64,000 bases of DNA from assembly GCA_963715045.1 (NCBI GenBank), contig CAVQRC010000026.1:62001-126000 (forward strand). The letters run 5' to 3'. Source of the stretch: CAVQRC01 sp963715045. Lineage in GTDB: Bacteria > Planctomycetota > Planctomycetia > Pirellulales > Lacipirellulaceae. The stretch's first letter is position 1, and each line of letters opens with the position of its first letter. Below, piece after piece: positions 57,527 through 64,000 of the stretch. The notes beneath the pieces are model-generated. The model was not told the origin of the DNA. It saw nothing but the letters and a program-made list of their open reading frames with translations, and made no database searches. Both the position numbers and the translations under genes were made by a program.

Positions 57527-58749
57527 ATGAGCGATCCCTATTTCCAGTCGCTGTTTGCCGATCGAATCGGCGGGGCCGATTACGGCAAGGGCACCCAGAT
57601 CTACAAGTTCGAGAAGATCAAACGGGCCAAACGTAAGGCCCTCGCGGATCATCCCGAGCGACCGTTGCTCGATTTCGGGATCGGTGAGAACGACGAAGTC
57701 GCGCCGAACCGGTGCGGGCGACGATGGCTGCCGAGATCCATCGGCCGGAGAACCGCGGCTACGCCGACAATGGCTCGGCGGCCTTCAAGGAAGCGGCGGC
57801 CCGGTTCATGCACCGTCAGTTCGGCGTGGAGCTTGATGCCGCGACCCAGGTCAATCACTGCATCGGAAGCAAGACGGCCCTCGCGATGCTGCCGGGCGTG
57901 TTCATCAACCCGGGCGATGTCACGCTGATGACGGTTCCCGGGTATCCGGTCGCGGGCACCCACACGCGGTACTACGGCGGGAGCGTGTACGCGCTACCGC
58001 TGCTCGAAGAGAACGACTTTCTACCCGACCTTGACGCGATCCCCCGCGACGTTCGTAACGCCGCCAAGCTGCTGGTGCTGAACTATCCCAACAGTCCCAC
58101 CGGCAAGACCGCGCCGCGGGCCTTTTACGAACAGGTCGTCGATTTCGCACGCGAGCATCACATCGTCGTGGTCCTCGATGCGGCCCACGCCATGCTCAGT
58201 TTCGATCAGCCGCCGAGCAGCTTTCTGTCCGTGCCCGGCGCGATGGACGTCGGAGTCGAGGTCCATTCGCTCTCCAAGGGCTTCCACATGATCGGCTGGC
58301 GGATTGGCTGGGTGTGCGGTCACCCGCGAATCGTCCAGGCGTTCGCGGACGTCAAAGACAACTGCGATTCGGGACAGTTCCTCGCGATCCAGGCCGCCGC
58401 CGCGGCCGCCCTCGATAACGATGCGATTTCTGCCGCCGTCCGGCAGAAATACCATCGCCGGCTGGAGAAGCTCGTAGCCGTCCTCAAGCGTTGCGGCTTC
58501 CGCTGCGACATGCCGGGCGGGACGTATTTCCTGTACACACCGGCCCCGGCCCGACTCGGCAACGGACCCGAACTCGCGACCGCCGAGGAAGTCAGCCAGT
58601 ACCTGATCACCGAACATTCGATCTGCACCGTGCCCTGGGATGACGCCGGGCGGTACCTCCGGTTCAGTGTGACCTATGAAGCACCCGACGAAACGGCCGA
58701 AGACGCGCTGATGGCCGAACTCGAAGCCCGCCTGTCGTCGATGGCTTGA
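57527..58749 (+). CDS. dapL: LL-diaminopimelate aminotransferase, frameshifted
   Basis: Two frames join at about 57705 (one base missing in GCGCCGAACCGG) to give ~408 residues. The N-terminus (DYGKGTQIYKFEKIKRAKRK) and GIGENDEVAP, then ATMAAEIHRPENRGYADNG, are typical of DapL, a PLP enzyme that converts tetrahydrodipicolinate directly to LL-diaminopimelate for peptidoglycan and lysine synthesis. The PLP-binding lysine is in SLSKGFHMIGWRIGWV; the N of NYPNSPTG and other PLP contacts are present. The frameshift is probably an error, because everything else is conserved. A relative acting on another amino acid is the alternative. Confidence 0.87.
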
Positions 58750-58896
58750 AGGGACCCACGTCAAGAGATCCGCTGAACGCGTTTCTTGGGAACATGGCAA
58801 TTCATGGGCTCATGTTGGCGGTCGCAAATCGATCCTTCAATTTTGATCCAGCCGTGCTGCCACACGGGCTGCGACGCAGCGGCGTCTGCTGCTGCC

Positions 58897-58919
58897 GGTC
58901 ACACTTGGCAAGTGTGACC
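58897..58919. terminator. Hairpin between convergent genes
   Basis: GGTCACACTT-GGC-AAGTGTGACC, a perfect 10-bp stem with a three-base loop, lies between the convergent dapL and amidohydrolase genes. A T tract is lacking, so terminator function is uncertain. Confidence 0.5.
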
Positions 58920-58938
58920 CACGAAACTCCACACGAAT

Positions 58939-59892
58939 CTAGCCCAGCCAATCACGGCAGCGGCTGCCGTATTCGACCTCGCCGAGATACGTTCGCTTAA
59001 TCGCGTAATCGAGATCGAGGGGATTCTTGATCCGTCGCTCGGCCCGGGTCAGTCGCCGCCAGTGCGGCACCTTGGATGGTGGCAGCGGGTAATCGCTTCC
59101 GTGCACAATTCGCCCGCGAATCTCCTGCGTCTCTGCCGCGAGCCGCTTCATCGCTCCGGGTCGATTCCAGCAGGCCATGATTGCCGTGTCGCCATACAGA
59201 TTCGGGTACTTCTTCATCGTGGTCACGAAATCGGGGAAGAAGTCGAGGCGATCGAAGAACGCGCTGCTGCCGCAATGGGCCGCCACGACGATTCCTCCGT
59301 GATCGAGTGGCCGTTCGAGCAAGGCCGGATTGGCGAAGTCCTGCGAAATCACCGGACAGGAATGCTCCAATCCCGTGTGAAACAGCAGTACCACGCCCAG
59401 TTCGGCGGCCAGGGCATAAAACGGATCGAACCTCTCCAGCGACGGATCGACACCTTGAATCGATGTGTGGATCTTGATCAAGCGGCAACCGGCCGCGTAG
59501 CACCGTTCGAGTTCCTCCAGGGCGTCCTTCCGCCACAGATTGATCGAGCATCCGGGCCAGACCTTGTCGCTCTCCGCCTGGAGTCGCAGCACGTAGTCGT
59601 TGGACACATAGAAGTGCGTCCGTGCGTCGTCGCGGGATCCATCTTCGCGGTAGACCGCATCCTGGGCCAGCACCACGGCCTGCGACAATTGGGAAGCTTC
59701 GAGTTCACGGACGAGCCGAGTCCGGATCTTGTCGCTGAGCGTGTCACCCGGTTCCTTCGGTAACCCGGTGAGCTTCAACAACACGCGTACGAGCCAGGAT
59801 CCCTGCACACGGCGCGACAAAAACCCATCCTCGGGGCGTTCTCCCCAGCAGAATACGTGGGTGTGAATGTCGATCGGACCCACTTGCTCCAC
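58939..59892 (-). CDS. Amidohydrolase-type metal-dependent hydrolase
   Basis: A 317-residue TIM-barrel hydrolase of the amidohydrolase superfamily. Near the N-terminus IDIHTHVF carries the HxH metal ligands; later GCRLIKIHTSIQGVDP, VLLFHTGLEH (His), VVAAHCGSSAF (His) and HGSDYPLPPSKVP (Asp) supply the remaining ligands. Sequence of this type is close to amidohydro_2-like proteins that decarboxylate or hydrolyse aromatic acids and lactones; the substrate cannot be told. No signal peptide. The radical SAM gene lies 18 bases upstream, also on the minus strand, so the two may be cotranscribed. Confidence 0.75.
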   Translation of the reverse strand: MEQVGPIDIHTHVFCWGERPEDGFLSRRVQGSWLVRVLLKLTGLPKEPGDTLSDKIRTRLVRELEASQLSQAVVLAQDAVYREDGSRDDARTHFYVSNDYVLRLQAESDKVWPGCSINLWRKDALEELERCYAAGCRLIKIHTSIQGVDPSLERFDPFYALAAELGVVLLFHTGLEHSCPVISQDFANPALLERPLDHGGIVVAAHCGSSAFFDRLDFFPDFVTTMKKYPNLYGDTAIMACWNRPGAMKRLAAETQEIRGRIVHGSDYPLPPSKVPHWRRLTRAERRIKNPLDLDYAIKRTYLGEVEYGSRCRDWLG

Positions 59893-59909
59893 CTCGCTTC
59901 GAGTGCACG

Positions 59910-60785
59910 TCAGTCTGCGGTGGAGCGTCCATAGAAGCCGCGTGCCGTCAGCCCGGTGCGTTCGGCGACCAGGGACACGATCGCGTCGACCTCCTGATCC
60001 GTTAACGGCTCGACGAAACTTTCGGCCGGCTGCCGGGCGACGGTGTAGACCTGGATCAACTTCAACTTGCCGCCGGCGGCCTTGATCTCGTTCAAGCGGT
60101 CGCAGAAGGCAGCCAACTCCTGCTGATCGGGAGGGTCGCCATGGACCCGCATGAACAGGGCCTGAATGACCAGCGGGCGAACGCGGCTGGCGGCCGTGAT
60201 GTTGTCGAGCACCTGCTGAAAGGGAATCACGGTGCGTTCGATCAGCCGATAGTACGACTCAGTGCCGGCCTCGAGTTTGGCCCAGATCTCACCCTGGTTG
60301 GCGTCGAGCATCGCCAGCCCCCGCTCGACATGCGGGCGATGGAACATGCTGGCATTGGTAATCAGGACCATCTTCACCGAATCACCCGCGAGCCGCTGTT
60401 TGACCTCGGCGCAGGCCGCGATGATGTCGTCGAAGTTCTTATAAGTGGTCGGCTCGCCGTCGCCGCTGAAGGCAATGTCGTTGAGGCGGCGGAGTGCAGA
60501 AGGCGTTTCGCGAAACCTGGTGGTTTCGTAGATCTCCCCCGAGGTGACGAGCCTCAGCACGGCTTCCAGTTCGGCGAGCAGAGCCGGCATCTCGACGAAT
60601 CGCGTCTCGCTCACCCGCGTGCGATCGACCTGGCAGTAGATGCAGTCGAAGTTACAGACCTTGTCCGGGTTGAGGTTGACCCCGATGGAAATCCCCCCCG
60701 AACGGCGACTGAGCACCGGATAGACAAAGCGATTCGATGCGAAGACCCGCTCGTGGTGGGCGTGGAGGGGATGCGACTGCGTCAC
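59910..60785 (-). CDS. Radical SAM protein
   Basis: A 291-residue radical SAM enzyme. CNFDCIYC holds the [4Fe-4S] cluster that cleaves S-adenosylmethionine; SGDGEPT and MVLITNASM are later radical SAM blocks. The overall pattern (GISIGVNLNPDKVCNFDCIY, ALFMRVHGDPPD) resembles the Tyw1-like/COG0731 group, related to tRNA wyosine synthesis, but the bacterial members have no established role. Its start overlaps the stop of the 119-residue protein gene (four bases), so they are cotranscribed. Confidence 0.83.
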   Translation of the reverse strand: MTQSHPLHAHHERVFASNRFVYPVLSRRSGGISIGVNLNPDKVCNFDCIYCQVDRTRVSETRFVEMPALLAELEAVLRLVTSGEIYETTRFRETPSALRRLNDIAFSGDGEPTTYKNFDDIIAACAEVKQRLAGDSVKMVLITNASMFHRPHVERGLAMLDANQGEIWAKLEAGTESYYRLIERTVIPFQQVLDNITAASRVRPLVIQALFMRVHGDPPDQQELAAFCDRLNEIKAAGGKLKLIQVYTVARQPAESFVEPLTDQEVDAIVSLVAERTGLTARGFYGRSTAD

Positions 60786-61141
60786 GATGCGGCGGGGGTG
60801 GGGTCTTCGGGGGGCGGGGTGTCGCCCGGGGAGTCGGTCGCGGCTGAAGTGGTGCGGGGGGCATCTTCGGCGCGTCGGACGCGGGTGAACTCGTCGACGG
60901 TGACCGTGGTCAATTCGCCGTCAGCCCGACGCATCAGAATAATATCGGACCAGACTCGATCGTCAAAATTTCGATCGAAGTGCAAGCTGTGGCGGCGGCG
61001 GGTCGTCTCGACCACTTCGCCGGTGGTCTCGGTATGCCATCGCGTCTGCCCCACCTTGACTTCATGATCGACCACGATCTGATCGCCTGGTTGGAGTTGC
61101 GCGACCAGGAACCGTGTTTCAGCTTCGGTTTGCTCTGCCAT
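60782..61141 (-). CDS. Conserved small protein of unknown function
   Basis: 119 residues from ATG 61141 (the frame is open upstream but without a likely start). Beta-rich core: RFLVAQLQPGDQIVVDHEVK, TTGEVVETTRRRHSLHFDRN and DIILMRRADGELTTVTVDEF, followed by a disordered, Thr/Pro-rich tail. No family recognised. It ends in a four-base overlap with the radical SAM gene and follows ilvC by 134 bases. Confidence 0.6.
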   Translation of the reverse strand: MAEQTEAETRFLVAQLQPGDQIVVDHEVKVGQTRWHTETTGEVVETTRRRHSLHFDRNFDDRVWSDIILMRRADGELTTVTVDEFTRVRRAEDAPRTTSAATDSPGDTPPPEDPTPAAS

Positions 61142-61275
61142 GATCTGAGTTCGCAAGGGGTGAGTGGGTCGCACGTGGCAGGTGGGACGCGTACTCGGCA
61201 AGGCGAGCGCGAGCCAGTGCGGGTTCGCTCGCAGACGCTGACTCCTATAAATCCGCTGGCAACTAGACTTTGTCG

Positions 61276-62283
<1,008 letters not shown>

Positions 62284-62361
62284 GAATTCACTCCGGGATA
62301 CACTTGGTCAAAGGTCGGGTTAGGTCGGTCGTGAGCGACCGGAGCGGCGCGGGGGCTCTCA

Positions 62362-62442
62362 TAGCCGATCCGAAAACCAGCTCCAGCTACCAGATTCCCC
62401 GGCGGTGGGACACGCTCATCGAGGTTCTTGGATAGGTTTTTG
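62362..62442 (+). repeat. Approximately 80-bp repeat, copy 2, between ilvN and ilvC
   Basis: Starts at AGCCGATCCGAAAACCAGC (62363); first 61 bases almost identical to the copy upstream of putA. The tail GTTCTTGGATAGGTTTTTGG runs into copy 3. Confidence 0.85.
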
Positions 62443-62524
62443 GAGCCGATCCCAAAAATTGATTACAGCAACCGAATTCCCCGGCCGTGGGACACGTTCA
62501 CTCGAATTTTGGGAAAGGTTCTTA
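62443..62524 (+). repeat. Approximately 80-bp repeat, copy 3 (diverged)
   Basis: Shares AGCCGATCC, then ATTCCCCGGCCGTGGGACACG and a T-rich GG(A/G) tail with the others, but differs in the middle. It begins with a TTTTTGG/CCAAAAA inverted repeat around AGCCGATC. Copies 2 and 3 are in tandem. Confidence 0.75.
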
Positions 62525-62581
62525 ATCCGCAGCTGCCGGGTACGAATCCATCGCGGTCCACCCGGCGGCGACGGTAGCGAC

Positions 62582-63118
62582 TCAGGATGGATCCTCGGGC
62601 TGAGGAGCGTGCCGCCGAAGACCGCCGGAACCACTCGAGCGACTGACTCCCCGGATCATCGCAATCCGCCCCGTCCGTACCAGTTCGATGATTTCAAAAG
62701 GACGCATCAGATCGATGAACGCTTCGATCTTCTTCTCTTGTCCCGAAATCTCGATGATCACCTGTTCCGGAGCAACGTCGACGATCCGCCCACGAAAGAT
62801 ATCAGCCAGTTCGCGAATCTCCGCCCGCCGGCCCTGAGCCGCGTTGACTTTGATCAGCATCAGGTCTCGCTCGACGTACTCTTCGGAACTGATGTCGTAG
62901 ACACGAACCACCGTCACGATTTTCTCGAGTTGCTTGCGAACCTGCTCCAGCACGCTGTCATCACCCACGACGACGAACGTCATTCGCGACAGATGGGGCT
63001 CCTCGGTCTCGCCGACCGCCAGGCTGTCGATGTTGTAGCCGCGCGAGGCGAGCATTCCCGATACGTGGGCCAGCACGCCGGGGACATTCTGAACGATCGC
63101 CGAGAGAACGTGACGCAT
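62582..63118 (-). CDS. ilvN: Acetolactate synthase small (regulatory) subunit
   Basis: A 178-residue regulatory subunit with an N-terminal ACT domain (VQNVPGVLAHVSGMLASRGY, NIDSLAVGETEEPHLSRMTF), which binds valine and gives feedback control of the catalytic subunit, and a C-terminal domain (VNAAQGRRAEIRELADIFRG, IEAFIDLMRPFEIIELVRTG). The catalytic ilvB is not in the window, which is unusual since ilvBN are often adjacent. The C-terminal tail after GRIAMIRG is longer than usual by about 20 residues. Confidence 0.95.
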   Translation of the reverse strand: MRHVLSAIVQNVPGVLAHVSGMLASRGYNIDSLAVGETEEPHLSRMTFVVVGDDSVLEQVRKQLEKIVTVVRVYDISSEEYVERDLMLIKVNAAQGRRAEIRELADIFRGRIVDVAPEQVIIEISGQEKKIEAFIDLMRPFEIIELVRTGRIAMIRGVSRSSGSGGLRRHAPQPEDPS

Positions 63119-63170
63119 GGGAATCGGACGTTTCGTGGGGAGAATCGGAAGATCGACATGATATCGGGGC

Positions 63171-63397
63171 GGGCGATCAGGGGCCAGGGGGAGTGTCAGG
63201 GGTCAGGGGTCGGGGGGCGAATGAACCATGACTAACGACCCACGATGTTTCGTTGTTAGAACTTTGTCATCGCGGCCTCCGGCCGGGTCAGGGGTCAGGC
63301 CGTCGACAAAGCGGGGCCGTTTGTGCAAAACCAGCGTTTGTCACATCCCTGCCCCCCGACCCCTGACCCCCGACCCCTGACCACCGACCCCTGACCA
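63171..63397. repeat. Facing arrays of GGGGTCA and TGACCCC words upstream of uvrA
   Basis: GGGGTCAG words at about 63171-63217 and 63288-63299 face a dense CCCCGACCCCTGACC array at 63349-63397 which runs into the apparent start of uvrA. The same word family is found between lepA and the first signal peptidase gene. Confidence 0.75.
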
Positions 63398-64000
63398 CCT
63401 CTCCCCCACTCCTCCGCATTCGTGGTGCTCGGACGCACAACCTGAAGGACATCGATCTCGATATCCCGCGGGAGCGGTTCGTCGTGGTCACCGGTCCGAG
63501 TGGGTCGGGCAAGAGTTCGCTGGTGTTCGATACGCTGTTGGCCGAGGGACAGCGGCAGTATCTGGAGAGCCTTTCGGTTTCCGCTCGGCAGTATCTCGAT
63601 CAGATGCAGCGGCCCGACGTGGATCGCATCGAAGGCCTCGAGCCGACGGTCGCGGTGAGCCAGAGTCGCGGCGCGTCGAATCCCCGCAGCACGGTCGGTA
63701 CGCTCACGGAGATTTACGATTACCTGCGGCTGCTGTTCGCCCGCGTCGGTGCCGCCAATTGCCACGCCTGCGGGAGCCCGATCCGCCAGCAGACGTCCGA
63801 CGAAATCGCGACGGCGATCGGATCGCTCCCGGAGCGTACCCGAGTGATGCTGTTGGCTCCCCGCGTGCGGGGACGCAAGGGTGCCCACCGCGACGAGTTG
63901 GAAACGATTCGCAAGGCGGGGTACGTGCGGGTCCGTGTCGACGGCGTGGTACACGATCTGGACAATGTGCCTCCGCTGGCGAGCGGGCGAACTCATACCA
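63391..64000 (+). CDS. uvrA: Excinuclease ABC subunit A (UvrA), N-terminal part
   Basis: The reading frame runs off the right edge, so only the first ~200 residues are present. They include GARTHNLKDIDLDIPRERFV, Walker A TGPSGSGKSSLVFDTLLAEG, SARQYLDQMQRPDVDRIEGL and SRGASNPRSTVGTLTEIYDY, all typical of UvrA, the DNA-damage-binding ATPase of nucleotide excision repair. The first zinc-finger cysteines are at CHACG. The upstream end is unclear: the frame is closed at 63364 and offers only CTG 63391 before the conserved part, where a repeat array runs into the gene. Confidence 0.93.
   Translation, partial: MTTSPPLLRIRGARTHNLKDIDLDIPRERFVVVTGPSGSGKSSLVFDTLLAEGQRQYLESLSVSARQYLDQMQRPDVDRIEGLEPTVAVSQSRGASNPRSTVGTLTEIYDYLRLLFARVGAANCHACGSPIRQQTSDEIATAIGSLPERTRVMLLAPRVRGRKGAHRDELETIRKAGYVRVRVDGVVHDLDNVPPLASGRTHT

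Noticed and set aside
55558..57528. Minus-strand frame of 656 codons from the repeats into putA
   Set aside because: It starts in the tandem repeat elements and then runs antisense to the ALDH domain; internal duplication in its N-terminal part only reflects the DNA repeats.

Overview
The window is about 64 kb of GC-rich bacterial chromosome, almost certainly from a planctomycete and probably a Pirellulales relative. The evidence is a set of lineage-typical genes: a giant dockerin-ending secreted protein with the N-terminal ESLEDRRLLS motif, a Cys-rich Lpg1974-like outer-membrane protein, signal peptidases I with large insertions, a periplasmic TPR-CHAT protein, a redoxin/cytochrome c/copper-monooxygenase-like protein, a small lipoprotein, and a RDD-SpoIIM-DUF4129-DUF4350-MoxR-DUF58 membrane operon. 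No phage, plasmid, CRISPR, rRNA or tRNA was recognised.

Layout. 0-10 kb: start of an outer-membrane-type protein (-), transaldolase, a SEC-C/TPR protein, ribD, a secreted protein of unknown function (-), rsmD (-) and a secreted cyclophilin. 10-24 kb: surface and secreted proteins (Lpg1974-like porin, endonuclease/exonuclease/phosphatase protein, the roughly 2000-residue multidomain protein, TPR-CHAT protein). 24-31.7 kb: small lipoprotein, BioF2-like acetyltransferase, nucleotidyltransferase, Mpo1-like protein, redoxin fusion, ROK kinase and lepA. 31.9-40.3 kb: two adjacent signal peptidases I, lptB, a J-domain protein and ribBA (-), an alpha/beta hydrolase and a hypothetical protein. 40.5-51.9 kb: CBS protein, korA, korB, then an eight-gene chain coupled by overlapping stop/start codons. 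52-64 kb: ROK kinase, membrane protein, putA, tandem repeats with terminal inverted repeats, LL-diaminopimelate aminotransferase, amidohydrolase, radical SAM protein, ilvC and ilvN (-), and the start of uvrA.

Themes. Central metabolism (transaldolase, 2-oxoacid:ferredoxin oxidoreductase, PutA, ilvCN, dapL, ribD and ribBA) alternates with envelope biogenesis (two signal peptidases, LptB, porins). The long translationally coupled run korB-CBS-RDD-SpoIIM-membrane-DUF4129-DUF4350-MoxR-DUF58 is the best candidate for an uncharacterised multi-protein system. Several intergenic regions carry unusual repeats: two tandem elements of about 220 bp with 16-bp terminal inverted repeats, an approximately 80-bp motif in three copies at two loci, and arrays of GGGGTCA or CGAGTACGAG words facing each other.

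Quality note. At least eleven apparent single-base frameshifts break otherwise well-conserved genes, including ribBA, dapL and a signal peptidase. This looks more like indel error in the assembly than real gene decay. Frameshifted genes are annotated over their full span with the shift position given.
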